Below are positions 34,788 through 44,518 of a stretch of 56,623 nt of DNA, piece after piece. Source of the stretch: Shinella zoogloeoides (GTDB lineage Bacteria > Pseudomonadota > Alphaproteobacteria > Rhizobiales > Rhizobiaceae); NCBI RefSeq assembly GCF_003574625.1, contig NZ_QNUJ01000017.1, positions 1 through 56,623 on the forward strand, written 5' to 3'. A program made the translations under genes and the position numbers. The first letter of the stretch is position 1. Every line of letters begins with the position of its first letter. The notes under the pieces are model-generated. The model did no database searches, was not told the origin of the DNA, and saw nothing but the letters and a program-made list of their open reading frames with translations.

Positions 34788-35821
34788 GCCGTCTCCCCTG
34801 CTGCACGCTCATGCGCGGCAAGCGTATTCGCCAGCTGGAGCGCGGCGAGCAGGCTGTCGGGCCTCGCGACGCCCTTGCCGGCCAGCGAGAAGGCCGTGCC
34901 ATGGTCCGGCGAGGTGCGGATGAAGGGCAGACCCAGCGTCGCGTTGACCGAATCGTCGAAGCCGAGTGCCTTGGCAGGGATCAGCGCCTGGTCGTGATAC
35001 ATGCAGAGCGCCACGTCATAGGTGGCGCGGGCGGCATCGTGGAACATCGTATCGGCCGGCAGCGGGCCGACGGCGTCGATGCCGGCGGTCTTCAGCCGTT
35101 CGACCGCGGGGCGCACGATGGCGTCGTCCTCCAGCCCCAGCGCGCCGCCTTCGCCGGCATGGGGGTTGAGGCCGGCAATTGCGAGGCGCGGGCGCTCGAT
35201 GCCGAAGCGGCGGCGAAGGTCGCGCGCGGTGATCGTCGCCGTCTCGACGATGAGGTCCTCGGTGAGGGCGGCGGGGACGTCCTTCAGCGGAATATGGATC
35301 GTGACGGGAACGGCGCGCAGCTTCGGGCCCGCCAGCAGCATGACGGGGAGGAGAGCCTCCCGGCCGGTCGCCCTCGCGGCAAGATCGGCAAGGAACTCGG
35401 TATGTCCCGGAAAGCCGAAGCCGGCATCATAGAGAACCGCCTTGGCGATCGGGTTCGTCACGACGGCGGAGGTTCGCCCCGCCATGGTAAGATGGACGGC
35501 GGTCTCGATCGAGCCTGTTATGGCCGCGGCGTTGCCGGCATCCGGGGCGCCGGGAACGACGGGCGCCCGGCAGTCGCGGGCAAGAACGGGAATGGCTTTG
35601 GGGAAGACGGCAGCTGCCGTTTCCGGCTCCGCCGCGGCGATGGTGACGTCGAGGCCGAGCAGGACGGCCCGCTCACGCAGCACCTTGGCATCGCCGATGA
35701 ACAGGAAGGCTGGAAGCGAGAGCCGTTCACGGGCGGCCCAGAGGGTGAGGGTAATGTCCGGCCCGATGCCGGCGGGATCGCCCATGGTGAGCGCCAGCGG
35801 AGGTGTGTTGGTCTGCGTCAT
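34784..35821 (-). CDS. pdxA: 4-hydroxythreonine-4-phosphate dehydrogenase
   Basis: A 345-residue NAD-dependent enzyme of pyridoxal phosphate synthesis. Opening [16 protein letters not shown], metal- and substrate-binding [13 protein letters not shown], and [12 protein letters not shown] are family hallmarks. I chose ATG at 35819-35821 ([18 protein letters not shown]) because the domain begins within ten residues and GGCGGGGG precedes it; a Met ten codons upstream (35851) is possible. Its stop overlaps the rsmA start, and a SurA-like gene lies 127 bases upstream on the same strand. Confidence 0.94.
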   Translation of the reverse strand: MTQTNTPPLALTMGDPAGIGPDITLTLWAARERLSLPAFLFIGDAKVLRERAVLLGLDVTIAAAEPETAAAVFPKAIPVLARDCRAPVVPGAPDAGNAAAITGSIETAVHLTMAGRTSAVVTNPIAKAVLYDAGFGFPGHTEFLADLAARATGREALLPVMLLAGPKLRAVPVTIHIPLKDVPAALTEDLIVETATITARDLRRRFGIERPRLAIAGLNPHAGEGGALGLEDDAIVRPAVERLKTAGIDAVGPLPADTMFHDAARATYDVALCMYHDQALIPAKALGFDDSVNATLGLPFIRTSPDHGTAFSLAGKGVARPDSLLAALQLANTLAAHERAAGETA

Positions 35822-35948
35822 GGGCCCCCGCCGCGAAAGCGCTTCCGGCATGGTGCGCAGCGATTGCCGCCGGAATGCATGGAGAGATAAGGCAAGGGCA
35901 TCGAATGATGCCCTTGCGGGTTCGAGAAGCGCCCCGAGGAGCGCCGGA

Positions 35949-36890
35949 TCAGCGTTCGGTGATCGTCGCCTTCTTGCGAAGTTCGGCGATGTACTTCTTG
36001 CTGTTCTCGTCGTTCTCGTTGTTGCCCTTGGAATTGGCGATGTCCTCCGCGCGGAAGACCATCTCGGCGGCGACGTCGTCGTTGACTTCCCGCTTCTTGC
36101 AGATCGCCAGATATTCGACGCCGCGTTCGGTGACGCGCGTGCCGGTCGTCTGGCCGGTCGTCTTCTCGATCAGCGGCTTCCAGTCGTCCGGCATCTGGGG
36201 CGCGAGGACGCGGCCGAGATCGCGGATCGACACGTCATGCATCGTCGCGGCGAAAGCCTTTGCCTGGTCGCAGCCGGGGAATTTCGAGCGGGAGGCTTCC
36301 GCCTCCGCCTTGCGCTTGCCGAGGATCGCGTTGCGGCGCTTTTCAGGTACGACGAAAATCACCTGCTTGAGGAAATATTCCGTCGTCACCGGCTTCTTGC
36401 CGCCGTTCTCCTGCATGCGCTCGGCAAGCGTCTTGCCGTTGGTCGAACCGCCGAAGCGGGCATTGACCACGCGCGGCCAGCTCATCTGGACGGCGATGAA
36501 CTGCTTGAAATGCTCCGGTCCGACCCCGGCCTGGTTCAGGATCTTGCCGAGCTGGTCGGGCGACATCTTGTTCGAGGAGGCAAAGCGCGCATAGGCGGCG
36601 TCCACTTCCGAGGTGCTGACGGAGGCCCCCGCACGCAGGACCTCTCCGCGCTTCAGCGCTTCCTCGATGAGTTCCTCGCGGGCTTTGCTGCGAAGGTTGC
36701 CCTTCGCGTGCTGCAGCTTCAGGAAGTTGACGCGGCGTTCAAGATCCCCGGAGGTGATCGGCGTGTTGTTGACGACGGCAACGACCGAGGTGGCGGCCTC
36801 GGCGGAACCCATCGGGACAGCGATCGTCACAGCCGCTGCAAGCGCAGCGCCCACCATCATGGAACGCACCAGAGATTGTCTGCCCATCAT
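35949..36890 (-). CDS. SurA N-terminal domain periplasmic chaperone-like protein
   Basis: A 313-residue exported protein. Signal peptide about 1-31 (ending GSAEA), then the SurA_N chaperone region: [24 protein letters not shown] and [17 protein letters not shown]. The C-terminal half is where SurA carries parvulin domains, but I see no clear parvulin motifs. SurA escorts outer-membrane proteins, including LptD, across the periplasm. It follows lptD by 128 bases on the same strand, as surA follows lptD in E. coli. ATG at 36888-36890 starts the signal peptide; a second Met follows directly. Confidence 0.85.
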   Translation of the reverse strand: MMGRQSLVRSMMVGAALAAAVTIAVPMGSAEAATSVVAVVNNTPITSGDLERRVNFLKLQHAKGNLRSKAREELIEEALKRGEVLRAGASVSTSEVDAAYARFASSNKMSPDQLGKILNQAGVGPEHFKQFIAVQMSWPRVVNARFGGSTNGKTLAERMQENGGKKPVTTEYFLKQVIFVVPEKRRNAILGKRKAEAEASRSKFPGCDQAKAFAATMHDVSIRDLGRVLAPQMPDDWKPLIEKTTGQTTGTRVTERGVEYLAICKKREVNDDVAAEMVFRAEDIANSKGNNENDENSKKYIAELRKKATITER

Positions 36891-37018
36891 GCCAGTCCCT
36901 CTATCCAAATCCATTTCGCCCCGCCGGTCCACGCCACGAAAGCGCATGACGGCAACGGTCTATTGCCCCGGATGCATAATACATACGGCCAAACGATGAC
37001 AAGAGCGGCAAGCGAACG

Positions 37019-39358
37019 CTATTCGAAGCCGGTGAGCGTGGAATCCCCCACCCGGATGTCACCGAGGGTACGGAACATCAGGCGCGCGCCGATCGACCAG
37101 TCGTTCGCCGTGTTGTCGTACTTGTCCCGCTCACGCTCATAGAAGAGCGAGAAGACGGTATCCCGGTCGTCGTAGGAAATGCCGATCCCGTCGCGTGAGA
37201 TGACATGGTTGCCGATGTCGTAAGTCAGCGAGCCGAAGACGGACCAGTAATCGTGGAACTTGAAGACGGCCTTGCTCTGGAGTTCGCTCGCGCTGTTTTG
37301 CAGGCCGTAGTCGGGCTGCCCTGCAATGCGCGTATAGACGAATTCCGTCGCGACCTTGACGCCGTCGTAACGCAGGGCGGTATCCGAGCGGCGAAGCGAG
37401 AAATCGTCCTTGTCGAGACGTGCGCTGGTGGAGAAGGAGATGCCGTTCGGCAGGTCGAAGCCCGCCATGCCGACATAATCCGAGCTGTTCGTTTCAAGAC
37501 CGGAATTCGCGCCGGCATTGACGAGGTCCGGGGTTGCGAAGGAATTCACGCCGCCGAGCTGGAAGGACTGGCCGATGATGCTGCGCAGGAGCACGCCATT
37601 GTCGAACGTGCCGGTGTAGCGCAGGCCGATATTGGCCCGGGTGCCGCCCTCGATCCGGTCGAAGCCCGAGAACTTGTCCCGTTCGAAGAGGTTTGTGGCA
37701 TCGAAGACGAAGCTCTGGGAATCCTCGTTCGGCAGCCTGCCGGCAAGGTCTTCGTTCGGGCGTGCGTAGATCTGCGCGATCGGCTCGAAGAGATGGGTAC
37801 TGTAATCCGTCGTCGCGAGGATCGGGTAGCGTGCTTCCAGCCCCGCCGTCAGCATCGAACGGGTGGCACTGCTGTCTGACTCGTAGTTTCCAGCATAGCC
37901 CGCTGGCGAACGCATATCGAGGCGATGGATATCGCCGCGCGCTGCCAGCAAAGGCGTGAGAACAAGGCCGCCCGGAACCACGAACTGGCGCTTCCATTCC
38001 ACTTCGCTCGTCAGGCGGGTCATGCCGCCTTCGAGGCCTCGGAAGCGATCCACCCCGCCGAGCGTCGTATAGGTATCGGCGAGATCGCGGTCGATGTTCG
38101 TGATGTTCGTCGTCACGCTGAGTTCGCCACCGAGCACGGACTGCGGCACGATATACTCGTGGTCCAGCGTCTGGGCGATCGCCTGGCGGCGCTCGTCTTC
38201 GTCGTTCGGATCGGCGTCCTGGACATCGAAATAGAAAGCGCGCAGGTCGAAGCTGTTGCGGCGGCCAAGGCCCGACAGATAGCCTTGGTTGACATATGTC
38301 TTGTCCTTCAGGCCGCCTATTTCGTAGGTGCGCGAGAAGTTGTTGTCGGTCTGCGCCATCACGTTCCAGCCGAACGCCCAGCGCGGATTGATCTTGAATT
38401 CACCCGTGGAGGCGACCATGCCGCGGAAGCCGTCTTCCAGGCGGTCGCTCGTATTGGCCGTGAAGACGTCCGAGTTCAGCTGCCGGATGCCGGCGGCGCG
38501 CAGCGTTATCATGCCGTTGTGGAAGCGCTTGCGGAATTCCGCCTCCATCAGGAAGCCCTGATTGGTCAGGACGGTCGGCGACAGCGTCGCGTCCATGTCG
38601 GGGGCGATCGCGATATAGTAGGGGGTCGTCACGCCGAAGCCGAGCTTCTGCGCATACTGGAACTTCGGGAAGAGGAAGCCGGTCTTGCGCTTGACGGTAT
38701 GGTCCGGCACCTCGAGCACCGGGATATAGGCGATCGGCTTGCCGAACATCTCGAAGCGGGCGCGCTCGAGGCGGATCGTCTTGGTGCGGCCGTTCTGCAC
38801 GATGCGCTCGGCCTTGACCTCCCAGACGCCGCGATGCGTCGGGTCGGTGGCGCAGGGCGTACAGGCGGTATAGACGGCGTGGTTGAGGATCATCTCCTCG
38901 TCGTTGACGCGTTCGCCGCTGGTGGCCGCCATCTTGGTGAGGTCGGTGGTCTCGACGCGCAGCGCGTTGACGAAGCCGTTGGCGAAATCGTCCGAAAGGT
39001 CCATCTCCTCGCCATAGAGGCGATTGCCGGTCGGTTCGATCAGTTCGATATTGCCGCGGGCTTTCAGCCGGCCCGTCTTCTGGTCGTATTCGACCTCGCG
39101 GGCGACGAGATGGTAGCCGCCGTAATTGATCTGTACGGCGCCGCGGGCGACAACCGTCTCGCTGTCCCTGTTATAGACGAGTTCGTTGGCAGCAAGAACC
39201 AGCTTGCTGCCTTCGGGAATCTTCGGCTCCATCGTCCCGATATCGGGCGACTGGGCATATGCGGGCAGGGAGAAGACGGGCATGAGGGCGCACGTGGCCG
39301 CACCTGCAAGCAGGGCGGCTTTCAACCACCGATTCTTTTTGCGGTCGCCTGCCGCCAC
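37019..39358 (-). CDS. lptD: LPS assembly outer-membrane protein LptD
   Basis: A 779-residue outer-membrane translocon that, with LptE, inserts lipopolysaccharide into the outer leaflet. Signal peptide about 1-35 (ending LPAYA), an OstA/LptA-like beta-jellyroll (about 45-200: VLAANELVYNRDSETVVARGAVQI), then a long beta-barrel of alternating aromatic strands. CTPC at about 161-164 offers cysteines for the family disulfide. The start is GTG at 39356-39358, overlapping the last base of the lptG stop, so translation is coupled. Third gene of lptF-lptG-lptD. Confidence 0.95.
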   Translation of the reverse strand: MAAGDRKKNRWLKAALLAGAATCALMPVFSLPAYAQSPDIGTMEPKIPEGSKLVLAANELVYNRDSETVVARGAVQINYGGYHLVAREVEYDQKTGRLKARGNIELIEPTGNRLYGEEMDLSDDFANGFVNALRVETTDLTKMAATSGERVNDEEMILNHAVYTACTPCATDPTHRGVWEVKAERIVQNGRTKTIRLERARFEMFGKPIAYIPVLEVPDHTVKRKTGFLFPKFQYAQKLGFGVTTPYYIAIAPDMDATLSPTVLTNQGFLMEAEFRKRFHNGMITLRAAGIRQLNSDVFTANTSDRLEDGFRGMVASTGEFKINPRWAFGWNVMAQTDNNFSRTYEIGGLKDKTYVNQGYLSGLGRRNSFDLRAFYFDVQDADPNDEDERRQAIAQTLDHEYIVPQSVLGGELSVTTNITNIDRDLADTYTTLGGVDRFRGLEGGMTRLTSEVEWKRQFVVPGGLVLTPLLAARGDIHRLDMRSPAGYAGNYESDSSATRSMLTAGLEARYPILATTDYSTHLFEPIAQIYARPNEDLAGRLPNEDSQSFVFDATNLFERDKFSGFDRIEGGTRANIGLRYTGTFDNGVLLRSIIGQSFQLGGVNSFATPDLVNAGANSGLETNSSDYVGMAGFDLPNGISFSTSARLDKDDFSLRRSDTALRYDGVKVATEFVYTRIAGQPDYGLQNSASELQSKAVFKFHDYWSVFGSLTYDIGNHVISRDGIGISYDDRDTVFSLFYERERDKYDNTANDWSIGARLMFRTLGDIRVGDSTLTGFE

Positions 39359-40437
39359 TAGCCGTCCTCCTGATGCAGAAGAATCGTCGCGCCCAAGGAC
39401 ATTGCGACGACCACTGGGAGCCAGGCCGCAACGAACGGAGGAACAACACCGCTGCTTCCGAATGCCTTCACAAGCACGGTGACGACATAAAGCATGAAGC
39501 CTGACAGGATTCCACCCAGAATCACCGCACGCGATTGGTTAAACCGACTAAATTTTAACGATACACAGGCCGCGATCAGCGTCATCGCAACCAGGAGAAG
39601 CGGCAGCGAAAGCATCGAGTGGAGCTGCGTTTGCATCGCATAGGTCGGGAAGCCGAAGGATCTGGCGGCCTCGATCTTTCGTCCCAGCTCGAAAAACGCA
39701 ATGTTTTCAGGTTTCTCCAGGCTCTCCTGGACGAATTCCCGTTTCAGGTTGGTACGAAGCTGTACCTCGTCGAGACGAACCGGCAATTCGCCGATGCGAG
39801 TCTCGCGGACGTTCTTAAGAAGCCAGTAACCATCTTCCAAAGTGGCCGAGTCGGCGTCCTGCCTGAGGACGATCCCGCCGGCCTGGTCGAAGTGGATGAC
39901 GGAGACGTTGAGAAGGCGCGTGCCGCCGTCGAGCATCGCCTTGGCGCCGATGATCGCCTGGTCCTTGCCGTAAATCTGGCGCAGCCATGGAACGGTGTTT
40001 TCGGCCCGTGCATTGGTCGCGCCCCAGGAAGCTTCGAGTTCCTGCGATTTTCTGTTGCCCCAGGCGGCAAGCGGATTGAGCACCAGCACGGCGGCAAGGC
40101 CGAACAGGAAGGCGCCGACGATGAAGGGGCGCAGGAACTGCCAGACGGAAATGCCCGCCGCGCGCGTCACGACCAGTTCGTAACGGCGGTTGAGCGAGAT
40201 CAGCGCGGCCATGCCGGAAAACAGCGCAACGAAGGGCACCGTCTGCATGAGGATCGTCGGGATGCGCAGCGCCGTGACGAGAAGGCCGATCGAGACCGTA
40301 TAATGCGGCAGCGCGCCGGCGCGGTTCGACATCTCGCTGAAATCGATGATGAAGACCAGCGAGAAGACGCCGAGCAGGAACCACACCGTGGTGGTGATGT
40401 AGCGGCGGAAGAAATAGAGGCCGAGCGTGCGAATCAT
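39358..40437 (-). CDS. lptG: LPS export ABC transporter permease LptG
   Basis: A 359-residue YjgP/YjgQ-family permease. Two N-terminal and four C-terminal helices flank a periplasmic beta-jellyroll domain (about 120-260). LptG pairs with LptF and the ATPase LptB (encoded elsewhere) to extract LPS from the inner membrane. ATG at 40435-40437 overlaps the lptF stop by four bases. Opening IRTLGLYFFRRYITTT is typical. Confidence 0.94.
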   Translation of the reverse strand: MIRTLGLYFFRRYITTTVWFLLGVFSLVFIIDFSEMSNRAGALPHYTVSIGLLVTALRIPTILMQTVPFVALFSGMAALISLNRRYELVVTRAAGISVWQFLRPFIVGAFLFGLAAVLVLNPLAAWGNRKSQELEASWGATNARAENTVPWLRQIYGKDQAIIGAKAMLDGGTRLLNVSVIHFDQAGGIVLRQDADSATLEDGYWLLKNVRETRIGELPVRLDEVQLRTNLKREFVQESLEKPENIAFFELGRKIEAARSFGFPTYAMQTQLHSMLSLPLLLVAMTLIAACVSLKFSRFNQSRAVILGGILSGFMLYVVTVLVKAFGSSGVVPPFVAAWLPVVVAMSLGATILLHQEDG

Positions 40438-41618
40438 GAGCTGGCGCCCCCGCCGGCGGAGGGCGTACCCGGGCTGATGAACCGCGAAAGCAGCCTTGCG
40501 CGCAACGCCGCCAGCCTTTCGCCGAGCGTGGCCGGAATCTCCAGGCTCTTGTTGCGCGCTAGATAGCGGATCGCGAGACCCCCGGTGACGAGCGGTATGA
40601 GATACATGATCACGGTGAAGGCGATCGAGTTCTCGGCATTGTTCGATGCATAGAAGCTCGCCCAGCGAATGAAGAGCGCCGTCAGCAGCGCGGTGACCAT
40701 CGGATGGATGCGCGCTTCACGGTGCGAGCGCGCGTCGCCGCTGACGACGAGCGCGATCAGGCCGAAGACCGCGGGCAGCAACCACTCGGAGAAGCGGCGG
40801 TGCAGCTCGGCGGTGAAAGCGCCCGGATTGCGCTTGAAATAGGGGTCTTCCGGGTCGGGGTCGAGAAGGTAGGGCAGGTCCCGGTCCTTCGGCCTTATAT
40901 TGGCCTGCCCGGCGCTCTGGGTGAGGTCGGCAAGGTCGAAGGCATAGGATTCGAAGCGGATGACCGAGACATTGCCGTCCGGCAGCTTGCGGTGCACCTC
41001 GCCGTCCTTCATCACCAGTGCCGAGCTCTTCTCGTCCACGGCGCCCTCGCGGGCGTAATAGACCATCTCGAAGCGCGGATCGCGCGTATCGGCAACGAAG
41101 ATGCCGCGCAGGACGCCGCCGTTGCGCCGTTCGGCAACCTGTACATAGAGGCCGTCGGTGATCTTGCGGAAGGTGTTTTCCTGCACGACCGCGGAGAGCA
41201 TGTCGGCATGGGCCGTCGCGATCATCTTGCGAACGGCCATGCGCGAATAGGGCTCGACGAAATTGTCGACGGCGAAGGAGACGAAGCTCATCGCCACGGC
41301 GAGGATCATGATCGGCCGGATGATCGTGACGCGCGAGGCGCCCGCCGAATTCAGCACCGTCAGCTCCGAATCGCCGTTCATCACGGTCAGCGTCTGCGAA
41401 ACGCCGATGACGAGGGCGAAGGGCAGGATGATCGGAATGACGGACGGCAGAATCAGCGTCGCGAGCTTCACGAAGGCGAAGATCGACTGGCCGCTGTCGG
41501 TGACGAGGTTGATGCTGGTCAACGCCTGCGTGACCCAGACGATGCCGAGCAGGGGCAGGAGCGTGGCGACGAACATGAGCGACGCCCGCCGCAGGATATA
41601 GCGCTCGATCAGTTTCAT
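40434..41618 (-). CDS. lptF: LPS export ABC transporter permease LptF
   Basis: A 394-residue permease homologous to LptG, with MKLIERYILRRASLMF at the start, helices near 15-35, 50-75 and 100-125, a periplasmic domain, then helices in the last 120 residues. It forms the other half of the LptB2FG complex. First gene of the lptF-lptG-lptD unit; the 359-base region upstream should hold the promoter and is shared divergently with pepA. Confidence 0.94.
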   Translation of the reverse strand: MKLIERYILRRASLMFVATLLPLLGIVWVTQALTSINLVTDSGQSIFAFVKLATLILPSVIPIILPFALVIGVSQTLTVMNGDSELTVLNSAGASRVTIIRPIMILAVAMSFVSFAVDNFVEPYSRMAVRKMIATAHADMLSAVVQENTFRKITDGLYVQVAERRNGGVLRGIFVADTRDPRFEMVYYAREGAVDEKSSALVMKDGEVHRKLPDGNVSVIRFESYAFDLADLTQSAGQANIRPKDRDLPYLLDPDPEDPYFKRNPGAFTAELHRRFSEWLLPAVFGLIALVVSGDARSHREARIHPMVTALLTALFIRWASFYASNNAENSIAFTVIMYLIPLVTGGLAIRYLARNKSLEIPATLGERLAALRARLLSRFISPGTPSAGGGASS

Positions 41619-41977
41619 CTTTCAGTCCGCACGTCCGACAAGCGGTTCCGGTCCACGCCCAAGGCGCCCGTCAACGGAACTGCAAATGGGCATATAAGCT
41701 TTCTTGAGGCTGACGCCATAGCGAAGAGTGTCCGCCCGGATGGAAAATTTCTGGCGAACAAGCATGCTTAACGATCTCTAAACAAGCGGGCGCGTCTTGC
41801 CAAGCGCCGCAAAAGCGACAAGGAATTGATGCGACTGGAGCCGTTCCGGCAAAAGCGCAAGGCGGTTTTGCACGCGGAGCGGCAGAAACGAAAGATGGAG
41901 CTTCCCGCGATTCGCGGAAAGCTCCGGTGGCCCGCGCGGCTGAAATAAAAGGCCGCAAGGCCATATCGGAGTGAATC
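41619..41977. other. 359-base divergent promoter region between lptF and pepA
   Basis: No convincing gene is seen. The most regular structure is a hairpin at about 41898-41925, GAGCTTCCCGCGA facing TCGCGGAAAGCTC with one mismatch, about 55 bases before pepA. The pepA side ends with ATCGGAGTGAATC as ribosome site. Promoters for both genes are expected here but none is close to consensus. Confidence 0.45.
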
Positions 41978-43468
41978 ATGGCTTTCAAATTCGACATCGG
42001 TTTCGCAAAGACGGCGCGCGGGGCGGGTGACCTCGCGATCCTTCTGCAGGTCGCCGGCGGCGAGCCCGCGGCGATCGGCGAGGTCGATCCGGCTGGCGCC
42101 GTGGCTCGCGCGGCCGGCGTTGCGAAATTCACCGGCAAGGCGCTGAAGAGCCTCGATGTTCTCGCACCGCATGGCGCATCGGTCGACCGCATCCTCGTGC
42201 TCGGCCTCGGCGAGGCGGAAAAGCTCGTTGCGCATGACTGGCTGAAGCTGGGCGGGGCCGCTGCCGGCAGGATCGGCCGCGCCGAGAAGGTGGCGATCCA
42301 TCTCGATGCCCCCGGCGTCTCGGTGACGGGGAAGAACGCCGCCGACTTCGCGCTCGGCCTGCAACTCGGCGCCTACAGCTTCGACCTCTACAAGACGAAG
42401 AAGAGCGACGACGACGAGGCGAAGAACGGCAAGGCGGTCAAGGTGACGATCGTCACCGCCGAGGCCGGCGCGGCGAAGAAGGCGAACGACGTCTCCGAGG
42501 CCGTTGCCGAAGGCGTCATCCTCGCGCGCAACCTCGTCAACGAGCCGGCCAACGTGCTCGGCCCCGTCGAATTCGCCGATAAGGCCAAGGCGCTGGAGAA
42601 GCTCGGCGTCGAGGTGGACATCCTCACCGAGCGCGAGATGAAGAAGCTCGGCATGGCCGCCCTGCTCGGCGTTGCGCAGGGCTCCGTTCGCCCGCCGCGC
42701 CTCGCGGTCATGCACTGGAAGGGCGGCAAGGAGAAGGACCGGCCGGTCGCCTTCATCGGCAAGGGCGTCGTCTTCGACACCGGCGGCATTTCCATCAAGC
42801 CGGCCGCCGGCATGGAGGACATGAAGGGTGACATGGGCGGCGCGGCCGCCGTCATCGGCCTCATGCACACGCTCGCGGCCCGCAAGGCAAAGGCCAATGT
42901 CGTCGGCATCCTCGGCCTCGTGGAAAACATGCCCGACGGCAATGCCCAGCGCCCCGGCGATATCGTCAAGTCGATGTCCGGCCAGACCATCGAGGTCATC
43001 AATACCGATGCCGAAGGCCGCCTCGTTCTCTGCGATGCGCTCTGGTACTGCAACGAGACCTTCAAGCCGCAATTCATGGTGAACCTTGCGACGCTGACCG
43101 GCGCCATCATGGTCGCGCTCGGCAGCCACCATGCCGGCCTGTTCTCCAACGACGACACGCTCGCCGCGCGCCTCACCGCCGCGGGCCTTTCGACGAACGA
43201 GCGCCTCTGGCGCATGCCGCTCGGCCGCGAATACGACAAGATGATCGACAGCAAGTTCGCCGACATGAAGAACACCGGCGGCCGCTATGCCGGCTCGATC
43301 ACCGCCGCGCAGTTCCTCCAGCGCTTCGTCAAGGACACGCCCTGGGCGCATCTCGACATCGCCGGCACCGCCATGGGCTCGCCGACCGACGAGATCAACC
43401 AGTCCTGGGCCTCCGGCTTCGGCGTGCGCCTGCTCGACGAACTCGTGCGCGCCCATTACGAAGGGTGA
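41978..43468 (+). CDS. pepA: Leucyl aminopeptidase (M17)
   Basis: A 496-residue cytosolic metalloprotease that removes N-terminal residues from peptides. The C-terminal catalytic domain shows [17 protein letters not shown] (metal and catalytic Lys), the [11 protein letters not shown] block and the M17 signature [14 protein letters not shown] with the two-metal ligands and catalytic Arg. The N-terminal domain is less conserved. PepA hexamers use two divalent metal ions per subunit. holC follows after seven bases, the pairing seen in many Gram-negatives. Confidence 0.96.
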   Translation: MAFKFDIGFAKTARGAGDLAILLQVAGGEPAAIGEVDPAGAVARAAGVAKFTGKALKSLDVLAPHGASVDRILVLGLGEAEKLVAHDWLKLGGAAAGRIGRAEKVAIHLDAPGVSVTGKNAADFALGLQLGAYSFDLYKTKKSDDDEAKNGKAVKVTIVTAEAGAAKKANDVSEAVAEGVILARNLVNEPANVLGPVEFADKAKALEKLGVEVDILTEREMKKLGMAALLGVAQGSVRPPRLAVMHWKGGKEKDRPVAFIGKGVVFDTGGISIKPAAGMEDMKGDMGGAAAVIGLMHTLAARKAKANVVGILGLVENMPDGNAQRPGDIVKSMSGQTIEVINTDAEGRLVLCDALWYCNETFKPQFMVNLATLTGAIMVALGSHHAGLFSNDDTLAARLTAAGLSTNERLWRMPLGREYDKMIDSKFADMKNTGGRYAGSITAAQFLQRFVKDTPWAHLDIAGTAMGSPTDEINQSWASGFGVRLLDELVRAHYEG

Positions 43469-43475
43469 GGGAGAG

Positions 43476-43925
43476 GTGAGCGAAGTCCTCTTCTATCACC
43501 TGACGGAATCCAAGCTCGAAGACGCGCTGCCGCCGCTGCTCGACAAGAGTCTGGAGCGCGGCTGGCGCGTCGTCGTGCAGGCGGGCGATGCCGAGCGCCG
43601 CGATGCGCTCGACACGCATCTGTGGACCTTCCGCGAGGACAGTTTCCTGCCGCACGGCACCGACGAGCAGGCATTTCCCGAAGAGCAGCCGGTGCTGCTG
43701 ACGGCAACGCCCGACAACCCGAACGCCGCCACCGTCCGCTTCCTCGTCGCCGGCGCGCCGCCGCCGCCGCTCGACGCCTATGAGCGCGTCATCTTCATGT
43801 TCGACGGCTACGACCAGAGCGAGGTGGAAACCGCGCGCGAGCACTGGAAGCGCCTGAAAGGCGAGGGGCACCAGCTAACCTACTGGCAGCAGAACGGCGA
43901 CGGGCGCTGGATGAAGAAGGCCTGA
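43476..43925 (+). CDS. holC: DNA polymerase III chi subunit
   Basis: A 149-residue protein matching HolC: VLFYHLTESKLEDALPPLLDKSLERGWRVVV at the start, DTHLWTFREDSFLPHGT, and VIFMFDGYDQSEVETAREHWKRLK. Chi links the clamp loader to single-strand binding protein. The start is GTG at 43476, preceded by GAGGGAGAG; the open frame upstream lies within pepA in another phase. Distal gene of pepA-holC. Confidence 0.93.
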   Translation: MSEVLFYHLTESKLEDALPPLLDKSLERGWRVVVQAGDAERRDALDTHLWTFREDSFLPHGTDEQAFPEEQPVLLTATPDNPNAATVRFLVAGAPPPPLDAYERVIFMFDGYDQSEVETAREHWKRLKGEGHQLTYWQQNGDGRWMKKA

Positions 43926-43957
43926 TCCGGCCGCCTTCTCCGAGGCATCGAAGATGA

Positions 43958-43977
43958 CATCGCGCATCCCCGCGATG
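43958..43977 (+). terminator. Stem-loop downstream of holC
   Basis: CATCGCG (43958-43964) pairs with CGCGATG (43971-43977), loop CATCCC. An alternative GCGCATC/GATGCGC pairing overlaps. The tail CGCCTTTCG is weak in T. Confidence 0.45.
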
Positions 43978-44006
43978 CGCCTTTCGTCTTGCGCGGATAT
44001 GCTTGT

Positions 44007-44018
44007 GGGTATATACCC
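44007..44018. promoter_or_regulatory. Candidate MarR operator at the regulator's own start
   Basis: GGGTATATACCC is a perfect 12-base palindrome ending five bases before the marR ATG, so a bound dimer would block transcription or initiation. A degenerate copy, GGGTATCTGCCC, lies in the promoter of the next gene (44443-44454). Confidence 0.6.
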
Positions 44019-44023
44019 GAGAA

Positions 44024-44425
44024 ATGACCAAGGACATGTGTCACTGCATCGTGCTGCGCAAGGCCTCGCGCCGGGTCTCGTCCTATTACGACGAGGCGCT
44101 GGCGCCGCTTGGCGTGAACATCGCGCAGTTCAGCCTGCTCAGGAACATCGACCGCATGGCGCCTGTATCGCTGACCGATCTGGGCATGCGCGTCGAACTC
44201 GACCGCTCGACGGTAGGGCGCAATGCCAAGGTGCTGGAGCGCATGGGGCTGGTGGCGATCCGGCCCGGCAAGGACCAGCGCGAGGCGACGCTGGCCGTGA
44301 CCGACGAGGGGCGCGCAATCCTCGGGGCAGGGGCACCGCTATGGGACGGCGTTCAGGCCGATATCGAATCGCGGCTCGGGCCGGGCGGCGCCGAGCAGTT
44401 GCGGCAGCTTCTTGCCGCGCTCTGA
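44024..44425 (+). CDS. MarR-family transcriptional regulator
   Basis: A 133-residue winged-helix protein. MTKDMCHCIVLRKASRRVSSYYDEALAPLGV begins the dimerisation helix; the helix-turn-helix is in VSLTDLGMRVELDRSTVGRNAKVLERMGLV and the wing in PGKDQREATLAVTDEG. Two Cys near the N-terminus (CHC) could sense oxidants or electrophiles, as in OhrR and related proteins; this is speculative. ATG at 44024 is preferred to an upstream TTG because the latter overlaps the palindrome. An MFS gene follows after 93 bases with its own promoter. Confidence 0.88.
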   Translation: MTKDMCHCIVLRKASRRVSSYYDEALAPLGVNIAQFSLLRNIDRMAPVSLTDLGMRVELDRSTVGRNAKVLERMGLVAIRPGKDQREATLAVTDEGRAILGAGAPLWDGVQADIESRLGPGGAEQLRQLLAAL

Positions 44426-44430
44426 TTTTT

Positions 44431-44460
44431 TTGACAGGAAATGGGTATCTGCCCGCATTT
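44431..44460 (+). promoter_or_regulatory. Promoter with embedded operator for the MFS gene
   Basis: A consensus -35 TTGACA (44431-44436) is followed by the operator-like GGGTATCTGCCC (44443-44454) and a poor -10 around 44454-44460. The operator copy sits in the spacer, where a bound regulator would exclude RNA polymerase. Confidence 0.5.
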
Positions 44461-44518
44461 TTGAGCAGATGCTCCAAACCCGACCGCACCGGCGGCGATC
44501 AGGAAAGGGACTTCGACC

